A stretch of 64,000 nt of DNA from Marinospirillum perlucidum. GTDB lineage: Bacteria; Pseudomonadota; Gammaproteobacteria; Pseudomonadales; Halomonadaceae. The stretch lies in assembly GCF_003336805.1 (NCBI RefSeq), contig NZ_QFWJ01000004.1:62001-126000 (forward strand). The letters are read 5' to 3'. The notes beneath the pieces are model-generated. The model was given only the letters and a program-made list of their open reading frames with translations, had not been told where the DNA came from and made no database searches. Position numbers and translations under genes: made by a program. Numbering within the stretch: position 1 is the first letter of the stretch; each line of letters begins with the position of its first letter. Of the stretch, positions 1-9,553 are shown one piece after another.

Positions 1-2162
1 CAGCGGCCGGGCTGGCAGTTGTTATGCCCATGGACTCGCTGGGACAGCTGCTCTCGGCGGTCACTCTGCTGTGCTTGATGTGGGTCTGTGAATCCTTTCG
101 TGAAAGCTCCCGCTGGGGAGATTTTGCCCGGATTCTGGTTCTGGTTCTGGGCTGCTTTCTGACCCTGCGTTACCTATCCTGGCGCGGTATCTATACCCTC
201 TCTGCGGTGGACTGGATGACGCTGATCGTTGTCCTTTTGCTTTTTACTGCCGAAATCTATTCCTCCTGTATTCATGTCCTGGGCTGCATTATCAATGCCG
301 TGCCACTCAAGCGGCCCTTATTGAGCCTTAAGGATCTACCCGAGGGCACGGATTTGCCTAGCGTTGATGTCCTGGTTCCTTCCTATAATGAAGATGCAGA
401 ACTTCTGGAAACCACGCTGAGAGCTGCCCTGATGATGCAGTATCCTGCCGAAAAGCTGAACGTTCATCTGTTGGATGATGGCGGTACGGATCAGAAGGTT
501 AACTCTGATAATGCGCAGGTCGCTGCAGCAGCCCGTCAACGCAGGGCGGAATTGCAAGCTCTGTGTCAGCGTCTGGGTTGCCGTTATCTGACGCGCCCAC
601 GCAACGAAAAAGCCAAGGCTGGTAATCTGAACCACGCCCTGCAATTTGTTGAGGGGGATCTGGTGGTGGTACTGGATGCCGACCATGTGCCGACCGTGGA
701 TTTCCTGGATCACACCGTTCCCTGGTTTGTGCGCCATGACGACATCTTTCTGGTTCAGACTCCCCACTTTATGATCAATCCTGACCCGGTTGACCGCAAT
801 CTGTTGCAATCTTTCAGTCGCATGCCCTCTGAAAACGATATGTTCTATCAAACCATTCAGAGAGGTCTGGATTTCTGGGAGGCTTCCTTCTTCTGTGGTT
901 CTGCTGCAGTGCTCAGGCGCAAACATCTGGATGAAGTGGGTGGTCTGGCCGGGGATTCCATTACCGAAGACTGCGAAACGGCTTTCGATCTACACAGCAA
1001 GGGGTATCGCTCCGTGTATGTGGATCGCCCCATGGTGGCCGGTCTGGCACCGGAAACCTTTACCGGTTTTGTGACCCAGCGCATGCGTTGGGCTCAGGGG
1101 ATGACACAGATCCTGCTGCTGAAAAAGCCTTATAAGGCTCCCGGCCTGAAATGGCATCAGCGTGTGGGCTACATGAGTTCCATTCTTTTCTGGATGTTCC
1201 CTTTTGCGCGCAGCATCTTTCTGCTGTCTCCGCTGGCTTACCTGTATTTTGGCATGCAGGTTTATAACGCCTCTTTTATGGAGATACTCGCCTTCACGCT
1301 TCCGCATATCATCGGCACCTACATGGTTTCCTCCTTCCTGTTTGGTCGCACCCGTTGGCCCCTGATTTCCGAACTCTACGAAATCATGCAATGCGTTTTC
1401 TCCCTGGTGGCCATCGTCAAGGTGTTTATCAACCCCCGCAAGCCTTCGTTTATGGTGACACCCAAGGGGGATACGCTGGATGAGGAGTTTGTCTCTCCTT
1501 TGGCCAAACCCTTTTATGTCCTCTTTGCCCTCTTGATTCTTGGCTTCTTTACCGGGGCTTACCGTTTTTGGGCGGAGCCTCTGACCCGAGATCTAACTAC
1601 CGTGGTGCTGCTCTGGAACCTGTTTAACTTTCTGACGGTTTTTGCTGCTTTGGGAGCCTTGCTGGAGCGTCGCCAGAAGCGGGTGGCACCGCGTTTGCCG
1701 ATCAAGGAAGAGGGGCGGCTGCGACTGGGTGATGATCAGGCTCTGGCTTGCAAACTTCTGGATATCTCTGCCAATGGCAGTCGCCTGAGGCTGGATACAT
1801 CTCTGGGTTTGCAGGTGGGACAGCAATATCAGCTGGACTTCTGGTCACCGGTACTGGAACGCTGGATACATCTGCCTCTGGTCATACGTGCGGTCTTTCC
1901 CGACCCTAGGGGAGAAGAGCTGGGTGTTGAGTTTGTTCCCGAGAACTCCACCCAGATGAACGATCTGGTGGCATTGAGTTTTGCCGATAGTGCTCGCTGG
2001 TTGTATTTCCAGAACCGGCGCGCCCGTCCAATCAGCTTTATGCGGGCTTTACGAATTGTTTTAAGCCTGATCTGGGTTCCGGTACGTGCACACTTCCGGG
2101 TTCTGATTGTGCAGCGTTACCAGCATTTATTTAAAAAACATAAAAAACAACTGGCAGCCTGA
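1..2162 (+). CDS. bcsA: Cellulose synthase catalytic subunit BcsA (5' end outside window)
   Basis: Inner-membrane processive family 2 glycosyltransferase that polymerises UDP-glucose into cellulose and is activated by c-di-GMP. The frame is open to the left edge, so the true start is probably upstream; the first in-window ATG is at 24. Counting from that ATG: membrane helices lie near 10-90, the GT-A core carries DDG at 151, DAD at 218-220, TED at 314-316 and the QRMRW translocation motif at 352-356, further helices lie at 380-540, and a C-terminal PilZ domain has RxxxR at 549-557 and D-I-S-A-N-G at 580-585. The catalytic and c-di-GMP motifs are all intact. It is followed by bcsB, bcsZ and bcsC on the same strand. 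Confidence 0.96.
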   Translation, partial: AAGLAVVMPMDSLGQLLSAVTLLCLMWVCESFRESSRWGDFARILVLVLGCFLTLRYLSWRGIYTLSAVDWMTLIVVLLLFTAEIYSSCIHVLGCIINAVPLKRPLLSLKDLPEGTDLPSVDVLVPSYNEDAELLETTLRAALMMQYPAEKLNVHLLDDGGTDQKVNSDNAQVAAAARQRRAELQALCQRLGCRYLTRPRNEKAKAGNLNHALQFVEGDLVVVLDADHVPTVDFLDHTVPWFVRHDDIFLVQTPHFMINPDPVDRNLLQSFSRMPSENDMFYQTIQRGLDFWEASFFCGSAAVLRRKHLDEVGGLAGDSITEDCETAFDLHSKGYRSVYVDRPMVAGLAPETFTGFVTQRMRWAQGMTQILLLKKPYKAPGLKWHQRVGYMSSILFWMFPFARSIFLLSPLAYLYFGMQVYNASFMEILAFTLPHIIGTYMVSSFLFGRTRWPLISELYEIMQCVFSLVAIVKVFINPRKPSFMVTPKGDTLDEEFVSPLAKPFYVLFALLILGFFTGAYRFWAEPLTRDLTTVVLLWNLFNFLTVFAALGALLERRQKRVAPRLPIKEEGRLRLGDDQALACKLLDISANGSRLRLDTSLGLQVGQQYQLDFWSPVLERWIHLPLVIRAVFPDPRGEELGVEFVPENSTQMNDLVALSFADSARWLYFQNRRARPISFMRALRIVLSLIWVPVRAHFRVLIVQRYQHLFKKHKKQLAA

Positions 2163-2192
2163 AGGCTGACGGGTCATTCAATGGAGAAAACT

Positions 2193-4535
2193 ATGACTTC
2201 TCTTACTCATGCCGCTTCAGGATTAGCCGTCAGACAGCTGGGCTGGCTCTTACTGGTGGTACTTCTTCTGGGTCAGGCAGTCACTGCCCAAGCTGATTTG
2301 CAGGCGGCCAAGACGGAAGTCATGCGCCTGTCGGACTTTTCTGCGCAGGCCGGGCCGGTGCGTCTGTATGGCGTGACCGAGCAGCGAGAGCTTTTCTTTC
2401 CCCTGGCTGAAACCCGGGATATCCAGGATGCGGTGTTAAGTCTGCGCCTGGTCAACTCCATTGCCCTGCAAGATGAACGCTCTTTTTTGCTGGTTCGCTT
2501 CAACGAGACCACCCTGGCGCAGATTCCCTTTGATTCCAAACAGCCCATTTCCGATGCCCGTGTGCGTCTGCCGGCTGAACTCTGGCGCAAAGGCTTCAAC
2601 AAGCTGACTCTGGCCGTCAATCAGCACTACACCAATAGCTGTGAAGATGCCACGGCACCGGAACTCTGGACAGAGCTGGATCTTTATCACTCCCATCTGG
2701 AACTCACTCATACCGGTACTTCCAGTGAACTGACCCTGGCCGATCTTTCCAATCTCTTTTCTCCTGGTATCGGCGGTCTGGAAGAGGCCCTGCTGGTGAC
2801 GGCACCCGATCTGGATGGTTCTGTGAATACCGCTTCGCGGGTCTATCGCGAGGCGCTTCCCTTGGCGGCTCAGGCGCTGGCGCTAAGACGCGACTATACC
2901 AGTCTGGAAATCCGTCATCAGGCCTGGATGAAGGATCGTACTCCTTATATGCTGGCTATCGAGGAAACCGAACTGCAGCTGGACCCACGCGAGGCTATCT
3001 CCTACCTGGAAACTTCCGAGCCGTTTCATCTGCTGTTGGCAACTCGCGAGCAACTGCACTCAATCATGACGCCTGCTGAAATCGATTTGATTCGTGGTCC
3101 TTATCTGCGCCTGCAGAAGGTTCAACCCCTGGTGGATCAGGAGGGTGAGGTGCTGGTGCCCGGCGGGGTGCGCCTGTTGGTCAGTGGTCGCGATGAAGAA
3201 GAAGTGCTGCAGGCTGCACGTCTACTGCAGGAAATGGATGATCGCTTTAACCCGGTGGGTGAAATCACCCTGCTGGAGCGTTTGCAGCAGAATGATCAGT
3301 TACCCCAGGCCAGTGGCCGCTTTTTACACCCGGCAAGCAGTTATAGCTTTGCTGATCTGCAGCAGCCAACAGCCACCTTCCAGGATATGGGCAGCAGGCG
3401 GATTCGTGTAAATCTGCCCTTGCCAGCTGATTACTATGCGGTGGAATCAGAACACCTGGAGCTGCAGCTGGACTTTGGTTATGGCGCAGGCATGGGACCC
3501 GGTTCGGTTATGAATGTCCTGGTTAACGGCGAGTATGTTCACGGTCTTCTATTGGATCAACCCGGCGGTAGTGCCTTCCGCAATTACCGGATTCGTATTC
3601 CTATTCGTAAACTCAATCCCGGCATCAATACGCTGGATTTTGATGTCACCCTGAGACCTGAGCTGGTGGTGGGTGAATGTGCCGGTATTCCCGGAACCCA
3701 TCTGGTTTTCCAGATGCAGGATACGTCTCGGGTGATCTTGCCGGATGCCGCTGAAGTCAGTGTTCAGCCTAACCTGACACTCTTTGCCAATACCGGTTTT
3801 CCCTATGTTGCTTCCGGTTATAAAACACCCAGTGAAGTCATCCTCTCTTCTTCCGATTTGACTGCCGGTGCCTTGACGCTGGTGGGTCGCTTGGCTCAAG
3901 CAGCCGGTGCCCCCCTGGAAAACCTGCAGCTAAAAGTCGGTGGTCAGCCTTCGGGTCATGCCTTGATGCTGGGTACCCCGGCGAGCCTGCCCGATGATCT
4001 CTTTTCTACCTGGGATTTGTCTCTGGGACGGACTCAGCGTTGGCCTTATCCGGCCTTGAATGATTTGCGTGCACGCCTGAACCAGGATGAGGTTTCTCTC
4101 TTTCAGGCTTCCCCGGAAGCAATTTCCGCCAGCCGCCTGAGTGGTCAGGTCCATCAACGCAGCGGCCTGGGTGATTTGGGTGTGCTGGTCGCTTTTGCCA
4201 ACCCCTACAGCGAAGAGAAGGCGACCCTGACCCTGGTTACTGCGGAAACCGAGTCACTTTTGCATGAGCGCCTGCTGACCCTGGTTACTTCACCCTTCTG
4301 GTCGCAGCTGCAGGGCGATCTGTTTATCTGGGAAGAAGATCCTGATCAGATAGCTCATCTTCAGGTTGCCAACCGCTATGAACTGGGCGAAAAGGATACC
4401 TGGATGAAGCTGCGTCTAATCCTGTCCAACAACCCCTGGTACTGGTTGGGTGGGGTACTGGTGGTCCTCTTGGCTTTCACTCTGCTTGCGGTCAAACTGC
4501 TGGGTAAACGCAGGAAAGAACTGGAGGCTGAATAA
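2193..4535 (+). CDS. bcsB: Cellulose synthase periplasmic subunit BcsB
   Basis: Periplasmic, membrane-anchored partner of BcsA that guides the nascent glucan out of the inner membrane. An upstream in-frame ATG exists at 2181, but GGAG at 2183-2186 lies six bases before the ATG at 2193, so I choose the latter (780 aa). A signal peptide ends near AVTAQA, the middle is a long carbohydrate-binding/flavodoxin-like beta region, and a single C-terminal helix (WYWLGGVLVVLLAFTLLAV) precedes a basic tail. The gap to bcsA is 30 bp and the stop overlaps the bcsZ start by one base, so the genes are cotranscribed and probably translationally coupled. Confidence 0.94.
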   Translation: MTSLTHAASGLAVRQLGWLLLVVLLLGQAVTAQADLQAAKTEVMRLSDFSAQAGPVRLYGVTEQRELFFPLAETRDIQDAVLSLRLVNSIALQDERSFLLVRFNETTLAQIPFDSKQPISDARVRLPAELWRKGFNKLTLAVNQHYTNSCEDATAPELWTELDLYHSHLELTHTGTSSELTLADLSNLFSPGIGGLEEALLVTAPDLDGSVNTASRVYREALPLAAQALALRRDYTSLEIRHQAWMKDRTPYMLAIEETELQLDPREAISYLETSEPFHLLLATREQLHSIMTPAEIDLIRGPYLRLQKVQPLVDQEGEVLVPGGVRLLVSGRDEEEVLQAARLLQEMDDRFNPVGEITLLERLQQNDQLPQASGRFLHPASSYSFADLQQPTATFQDMGSRRIRVNLPLPADYYAVESEHLELQLDFGYGAGMGPGSVMNVLVNGEYVHGLLLDQPGGSAFRNYRIRIPIRKLNPGINTLDFDVTLRPELVVGECAGIPGTHLVFQMQDTSRVILPDAAEVSVQPNLTLFANTGFPYVASGYKTPSEVILSSSDLTAGALTLVGRLAQAAGAPLENLQLKVGGQPSGHALMLGTPASLPDDLFSTWDLSLGRTQRWPYPALNDLRARLNQDEVSLFQASPEAISASRLSGQVHQRSGLGDLGVLVAFANPYSEEKATLTLVTAETESLLHERLLTLVTSPFWSQLQGDLFIWEEDPDQIAHLQVANRYELGEKDTWMKLRLILSNNPWYWLGGVLVVLLAFTLLAVKLLGKRRKELEAE

Positions 4536-5602
4536 TGAAAGGGCTGTTTGCCGGAGTGGTGGTCGTTGCACTGGTGGCCGGTTTCTGGTTGTTGCAACAG
4601 CAACCGGAACCCCTTCCTCCAAGGCTTCAGGCCGACACCTGGCAGGCTTTTTCTGAGCAGTTTGTCGAGGCTTCCGGTCGGGTGGTCGACCGGGATAACG
4701 GGGGTATTTCCCATAGTGAAGGCCAGGGTTACGGCCTTCTCTTTGCCCAAGCTGCCGATGATCGTCAAGCTTTCGAGCGCATCTGGCAATGGACCCAAAC
4801 CCAGTTGCAACGGCAAGACGGTCTTTTTTCCTGGAAGTATTCTCCCTGTCCTGAAAAGGATGCTTCCTGCATCAGTGATCCTAACAATGCCAGTGATGCC
4901 GAAATTTTGATTGCCTGGGCTCTTTTGCGAGCAGCCGATCGCTGGCAGGTGGATGAATATCGGGAAGCGGCGGATCGTATTGCCAGGGCAGCCAGCGATA
5001 AATTGCTGCTGCAACATCAGGGACAGCTGTTGCTCTTGCCGGGTGAGCTGGGCTTCATCCAGGGCGAGGCTGTAACTCTCAATCCTTCCTACTGGGTCTT
5101 CCCTGCTTTGGACGCCCTGGCTAAAGCCTTCCCCGAGCAAGCCTGGCAGCAATTGGCCGAGCAGAGTCGAACCGATCTTCGTAAAATGGCTTCCCTGACT
5201 TCGGGACTGGCGCCGGATTGGGTTGCCCTGGTTGAAGGCGAGTGGCAGGCTTCCAGCCTCTTTCCCTGGCGTTACGGTTTTGATGCAGTGAGAGTCCCTT
5301 TGCATCTGGCCTGGTCGCAAGAGGGCATCAGTGAACAGGAAGCAGAACCCTATCTGACTTTTTGGCAAAACCACTCACCACCACCGGCCTGGATCAGTCT
5401 CAGCGGTGAAGAGCAGGCCGACTATGCCTGGAGTCGGGGCATGCAGGCGGTTTCCCAGGTGGTGACAGCCTTGTCCCAGGGGCAGGGGTTAGCCGCTGAA
5501 GACTTGATTCGCCCGGATGCCACCAGCGGTTACTATGCCTGGAGTCTGTTTTTGTTGAGTCAATTGGCCCTGGCAGACAAGCAGCAGGAGAGCCACCCAT
5601 GA
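4535..5602 (+). CDS. bcsZ: Periplasmic endo-1,4-beta-glucanase BcsZ (GH8)
   Basis: Glycoside hydrolase family 8 cellulase that accompanies cellulose synthases and trims or edits the polymer in the periplasm. The 355 aa product starts with a hydrophobic export segment (residues 1-22). Glu62 in the SEGQGYG motif matches the GH8 general acid, Asp251 in RYGFDAVRVP matches the catalytic base region, and ASDAEILIAWAL at 119-130 is the GH8 signature (with Glu where Asp is commoner). TAATG overlap with bcsB and ATGA overlap with bcsC indicate tight coupling. Confidence 0.94.
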   Translation: MKGLFAGVVVVALVAGFWLLQQQPEPLPPRLQADTWQAFSEQFVEASGRVVDRDNGGISHSEGQGYGLLFAQAADDRQAFERIWQWTQTQLQRQDGLFSWKYSPCPEKDASCISDPNNASDAEILIAWALLRAADRWQVDEYREAADRIARAASDKLLLQHQGQLLLLPGELGFIQGEAVTLNPSYWVFPALDALAKAFPEQAWQQLAEQSRTDLRKMASLTSGLAPDWVALVEGEWQASSLFPWRYGFDAVRVPLHLAWSQEGISEQEAEPYLTFWQNHSPPPAWISLSGEEQADYAWSRGMQAVSQVVTALSQGQGLAAEDLIRPDATSGYYAWSLFLLSQLALADKQQESHP

Positions 5603-7848
5603 CAGCCTTTACCCGTTTGCTGCTGCTGTTTGGCAGTCTGCTGCTGGCGGCCGAAGTACTGGCTTCACAACCGGATTTGCTGGAACATCAACAGCATCCT
5701 GAAACCAATGAGCGTGAGGTTTCGGCCGATTATTACCTGCGTCCCGAACAGCCGCAGGCCCAGCCGCCGGAAAATCAGCAAGTGGATACCACGGGCATTT
5801 GGTATCACCTCAGGCAGGGGCGGCTGAGTGCTGCCCGGGCCGAATGGCTGCGTCTACGCCAGGAAAATCCGGGTTGGCAGACACCCGCTGATCTACAAGC
5901 AGCCTTTGCACGGGCCAACCGGCCGTCGGCAACCACGCCCGAGGGGCCGCCACCTGATCCCTATCTGCTTGCCATGGGGCGTCTGGCCAGCCTGGCAGCG
6001 AATGAACTGGATCGAGTGGAGTCCGCACACTTAAATGATCTGGGGCGTCAGGCTCTTACCCGCGAAAGAAGCGATCATCTCCTGCTGTTGGGCTGGATCC
6101 ATCTGGAGCGCAGTGAGCCTCTGCTGGCGCGTGATCGTTTCCTGCAAGCAGGCCGCTTGCAAGCTTCCGCCCCCGTCAGTGATGGTCTGGCTACTGCCTA
6201 TTACCAACTGGCGCTGGTCGCCCTGGCGAATGAACAGAGTGATGAGCTTCTTGAAGCTGCCCGCCAAAGTTATACCTGGGGTCGGGAAGGCATTTATGCC
6301 GAGCTGGGCTGGCAGGCCTTTGATCAGGAAAAATGGCAGCAGGCCTATCTGCTGTTTGCCCAGGCCGAACCCCGCGAAAGCGAACTCTTTGGCCGTTATC
6401 TGGCGCTGCAGCGTCTGCAGCGATTGGATGAAGCCCGGGATCTGGCTTGTTTGCACCGGGAAAAGTCGCAACGCCTGCGTGAAGCCTGCTATAACCTGGA
6501 GGTTCAGCTGGCTTGGCAGGCTTATGATGCCGGTGATTATGAACTGGCCCGCCAGGGTTTTGATCGTCTACTGCTGGCTTCTCCTGCCTCGACGGATCTG
6601 GCCGAAGCGCTGGAATACACTCTTCAGCGTTTAGGTCAGCCTCAAGCCTGGGCCGTAGCCCGTGAACGTCATCCCTTGCTCAGGGCTGCCAGCCGCCAGC
6701 AGGTCGCTGCCCTGGCCTGGGCACGCAAGCAATTTGATTTAGCGACCCGTTTGAATGGGGAAACCGGAGCCGGGGCTGATTGGATCCTCTCATCAGGCCT
6801 GCATTTCCGTGCCAAGGCCGGGGATACCGGCACCACCCGCCTGCAAAGACTTCAGGGTTATCTGGGGGCTTCCCGTCTCTGGAAAGACTGGCGTCTGGGT
6901 GTGCGCCTACTGGGTGATCATGTGGACTCAGGCCTTCCCCCGGCAGGCAGTCGTTTTGGTAGTGGCAGCCTGACGGCAGCCAATCAAACGCGTGCACTGG
7001 CTGATAACCTGGCTTATTCGCCCGAGATCAGTCTGCGCCAGGAAGAGGCGACCTTTAATCTGCAAGCCAGTCTACGCAGCCTTCACGCCACTGAGGCGGC
7101 TTCCGGTCAGCTTTATGCCAGCCTGAAAACGGATTTGTTCCCGGCCTTTGGTTTTCTATCAGCCCGTCTTTTCCGCCAGGAAGTCAGTGATAGTCTTCTG
7201 TCCCTTCACGGAGCCGTGGATCCGGCGGATTCTTCCAGTTGGGGAACTCTAGCTGATCAGGGTATTTCCCTGCTGGGTGTTTTCTCTCTGCCCGCTACCA
7301 CCAGTCTGGCTGTAAGCGGTAGTTGGGGGGAAGTGACCGGTGAAAGGGTCGCGGCTAACCCTCACCAGAATCTACGCCTGGATTTAAGCTGGAATCGTCC
7401 CCAGCTATTACCGGGAGATCGACTCGATTATCTGCGCCTGGGGCCCTTTGTGGAGTACAGTCAGTGGGATAAAAACCTGAGTGGCTTTGCTGTGCAGGAA
7501 GGTGGCTATTTCAGTCCCCAGACTTACTGGCGGGCCGGTGTGCAGCTACAACTGCTGACGCTGGAAAAACAAAACTGGCAGCTGGCTTCCCAGGCGCAGT
7601 TGTCCTGGAATGCCAGTACTGAAGAGGGCGTTTCCGGAGATACCGAAAATAACGGTCTGGGGGGTGACCTCTTGCTGGAAGGTAGCTATCGGGTTGCCCC
7701 GCATCTGTTGGTCGGCGGTTACTTCCAGCAGGCCTTTGCACCCGACTATCAGGATTCCCGCCTGGGTCTGGTGTTGCGTGTTCCTTTGGATGCCCGAGGC
7801 TGGGTAATCAGTCGCGATTTACCCACCAGTCAGGCCCCCGGCCATTAG
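5599..7848 (+). CDS. bcsC: Cellulose export outer-membrane protein BcsC (short form)
   Basis: Carries cellulose across the periplasm and outer membrane: N-terminal TPR scaffold followed by a C-terminal beta-barrel. After a signal peptide (residues 1-22, cleavage near EVLAS) there are TPR-like helical repeats to about residue 370, then a Gly/aromatic-rich region of alternating beta strands to residue 749. At 749 aa it is much shorter than enterobacterial BcsC (about 1,150 aa), and the missing length is mostly TPR. Start ATG overlaps the bcsZ stop. It converges on the MFS gene with a gap of only four bases and no obvious terminator. Confidence 0.88.
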   Translation: MTAFTRLLLLFGSLLLAAEVLASQPDLLEHQQHPETNEREVSADYYLRPEQPQAQPPENQQVDTTGIWYHLRQGRLSAARAEWLRLRQENPGWQTPADLQAAFARANRPSATTPEGPPPDPYLLAMGRLASLAANELDRVESAHLNDLGRQALTRERSDHLLLLGWIHLERSEPLLARDRFLQAGRLQASAPVSDGLATAYYQLALVALANEQSDELLEAARQSYTWGREGIYAELGWQAFDQEKWQQAYLLFAQAEPRESELFGRYLALQRLQRLDEARDLACLHREKSQRLREACYNLEVQLAWQAYDAGDYELARQGFDRLLLASPASTDLAEALEYTLQRLGQPQAWAVARERHPLLRAASRQQVAALAWARKQFDLATRLNGETGAGADWILSSGLHFRAKAGDTGTTRLQRLQGYLGASRLWKDWRLGVRLLGDHVDSGLPPAGSRFGSGSLTAANQTRALADNLAYSPEISLRQEEATFNLQASLRSLHATEAASGQLYASLKTDLFPAFGFLSARLFRQEVSDSLLSLHGAVDPADSSSWGTLADQGISLLGVFSLPATTSLAVSGSWGEVTGERVAANPHQNLRLDLSWNRPQLLPGDRLDYLRLGPFVEYSQWDKNLSGFAVQEGGYFSPQTYWRAGVQLQLLTLEKQNWQLASQAQLSWNASTEEGVSGDTENNGLGGDLLLEGSYRVAPHLLVGGYFQQAFAPDYQDSRLGLVLRVPLDARGWVISRDLPTSQAPGH

Positions 7849-7852
7849 CCGG

Positions 7853-9037
7853 TCAGATTTCCGCCAGGCGCTGGGTGTCGATGCGTCCACAGGCCCAGAG
7901 GCCAACCAGTGGGCCGGGTAGCAGGATCAGCAAAGAAGCCAGTTGCCAGTCCTGCCACAGCCAGGTTGCCAGTGCGATGGAAGGCAGGGTCAGACTGAAA
8001 CCGATGGCATTCATCATGGCCAAAGCAGAGCCCAGGTGTTCGCGTGGTGCATTGGCCGAAGCCAGGGCAGAAAACTGGGGGGAATCGGCAATCACGGTAA
8101 AGCCCCAGACAGCCAGCAGACCGAGTAAAACCAGCGGCGGTAGCTGGCCGGCAAAAGGATAGATCAGACACAAACTGCCCGAGACCAGCAGCATGGCCCG
8201 GGCCACCTTAAGGCTACCCAGGCGGCGACTTAAAGAGCCGCCCCAGACGCATCCCGCCAACCCCAGCCCAATGATCACAAAGGAAAGGCCGCTGGTCAGT
8301 AAGCCATCCCAGCCCAGGCGTTGAATTTCTCTTGTCACCAAAAAAGGCGTGAGTGTCCAGAAAGCATAGAGTTCCCAGCAGTGGCCGAAATAGCCCAGGC
8401 TGATACGCCGGAAGGTGGCTTCCCGCCAAGCAGCCAACCCCTGGAACGGCGACCCCTTGGCCGCCCTGGCCGGTAACTCCCGCCCTTCACCGAGAAGATA
8501 AATCAGCAGTCCGGCAACCAACGCCAAGAGCGAAGACAGCAGCAGGGGGTACTGCCAAACCAGTTGCGGGGTGATGGCTCGAAGAAAATGCGGCAGGGCA
8601 GTGCCCAGCGTTAGCATGCCAACCAGCCAGCCGAGCGCACGACCGGCATATTGCGGCGTCCAGCTGACGACCAGTTTCATGCCCAGCGGGTAGATGCCTG
8701 CCAGGCAGAGACCGGTTATGAATCTTAGCCCCCAGGCCAGGGGGAAATGACTGCTACCCAAAATGAAAACGGCATTGATCAGGGCACCCAAGAAGGCTGC
8801 CAGGGCAAAGATGCGACTGGCGGGAAAGCGATCGGCCAGTCCGCTGGTGGCTAACAGCAGGGTGCCGCAGATAAACCCCATCTGTACGGCCAGGGTTAGT
8901 TGCCCCAGGCCGGCTTCGGTCAAGCCGCTTGTTTGCGCAAGGCTCTGGGCCACGCCGTTGATGCTGAACCAGAGGGAGGTTCCCAATAACTGGGCCAGGA
9001 CGATGGTGGCCAGAGGGTGTCGCCTTAAAAATTCCAC
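7853..9037 (-). CDS. Major facilitator superfamily transporter
   Basis: Inner-membrane secondary carrier of 394 aa with about twelve predicted helices in two halves; the loop motif between helices 2 and 3 reads SGLADRFPASRIF, typical of MFS_1. The start is GTG at 9037, preceded by AAGGA eight bases upstream; the nearby ATG at 9039 is out of frame and stops quickly. The substrate cannot be told from sequence; the overall pattern resembles drug/metabolite exporters. It is transcribed alone towards the bcs operon. Confidence 0.82.
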   Translation of the reverse strand: MEFLRRHPLATIVLAQLLGTSLWFSINGVAQSLAQTSGLTEAGLGQLTLAVQMGFICGTLLLATSGLADRFPASRIFALAAFLGALINAVFILGSSHFPLAWGLRFITGLCLAGIYPLGMKLVVSWTPQYAGRALGWLVGMLTLGTALPHFLRAITPQLVWQYPLLLSSLLALVAGLLIYLLGEGRELPARAAKGSPFQGLAAWREATFRRISLGYFGHCWELYAFWTLTPFLVTREIQRLGWDGLLTSGLSFVIIGLGLAGCVWGGSLSRRLGSLKVARAMLLVSGSLCLIYPFAGQLPPLVLLGLLAVWGFTVIADSPQFSALASANAPREHLGSALAMMNAIGFSLTLPSIALATWLWQDWQLASLLILLPGPLVGLWACGRIDTQRLAEI

Positions 9038-9168
9038 ATGCCTATCCTTGTTATTGTTTTTTGTTATTAGATTCTAACCACTATTGCTTCTCTTTGCTGT
9101 GCGCTGCAAAATGCAGATAAGCCACTAATTTAGCGGTTGTTAATAGCGAACCTTTAAGGAGGTCGAAC

Positions 9169-9366
9169 ATGATTAAGAATGTAGGTGGTATTGATCGGAT
9201 CATCCGTATTCTGGCTGGTGTTGTCTTGCTGGCACTGACCCTCACCGGCACAATCGGCGTCTGGGGCTGGATCGGCGTGGTTCCCTTGCTGACCGGTCTG
9301 GTGGGAACCTGCCCAGCCTACCTGCCTTTTGGTATTAAAACCTGCAAGGCACCCTCCAAGGATTAA
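9169..9366 (+). CDS. DUF2892 family small inner-membrane protein
   Basis: A 65 aa protein with two hydrophobic helices separated by a short turn and a conserved GTCPAYLPFGIKTC end, matching the DUF2892 membrane domain also found at the C-terminus of YgaP rhodanese. The conserved Cys residues suggest a link to sulfur or thiol chemistry, but function is not established. A near-perfect Shine-Dalgarno AAGGAGG lies just before the ATG. Its TAA stop coincides with the first bases of the inverted-terminal-repeat element at 9365. Confidence 0.8.
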   Translation: MIKNVGGIDRIIRILAGVVLLALTLTGTIGVWGWIGVVPLLTGLVGTCPAYLPFGIKTCKAPSKD

Positions 9367-9480
9367 GAAATCTCTGCCCAGCTATTGCGTAGTGATTACC
9401 AGGGATGTGGAAAGTGCAAGGATTCACCAGGAAGGAATTCAGCTTTAGTCGACGCTTATCACGGGAATCAGAGACTCTTT
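9365..9480. repeat. MITE-like element, copy A (short, diverged)
   Basis: The ends AAGAAATCTCTG (9365-9376) and ATCAGAGACTCTTT (9467-9480) are imperfect inverted repeats. The element shares with the copy at 61452-61645 the left end, a CTATTGCG block, the internal GGAATTCAGC-type block and the right end, but lacks much of the middle (116 against 194 bp). No ORF lies inside. I cannot match it to a named insertion-sequence family from memory. Confidence 0.6.
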
Positions 9481-9497
9481 AAAAGCCTTTGAGAAAA

Positions 9498-9527
9498 ACG
9501 GCCACCTGTTAGGGTGGCCGTTTTTTT
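9498..9527. terminator. Bidirectional rho-independent terminator
   Basis: Nine-base-pair stem ACGGCCACC / GGTGGCCGT with a six-base loop, followed by a T run and preceded by an A run, so it can terminate the rightward DUF2892 transcript and the leftward nhaB transcript. Confidence 0.85.
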
Positions 9528-9553
9528 ATCGATGAGCACCTACATTTTTAAGC

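Noticed and set aside
4376-5374. 332-codon open frame on the minus strand opposite bcsZ
   Set aside because: It mirrors the codon pattern of bcsB/bcsZ, has no ribosome site and no family-like motifs.
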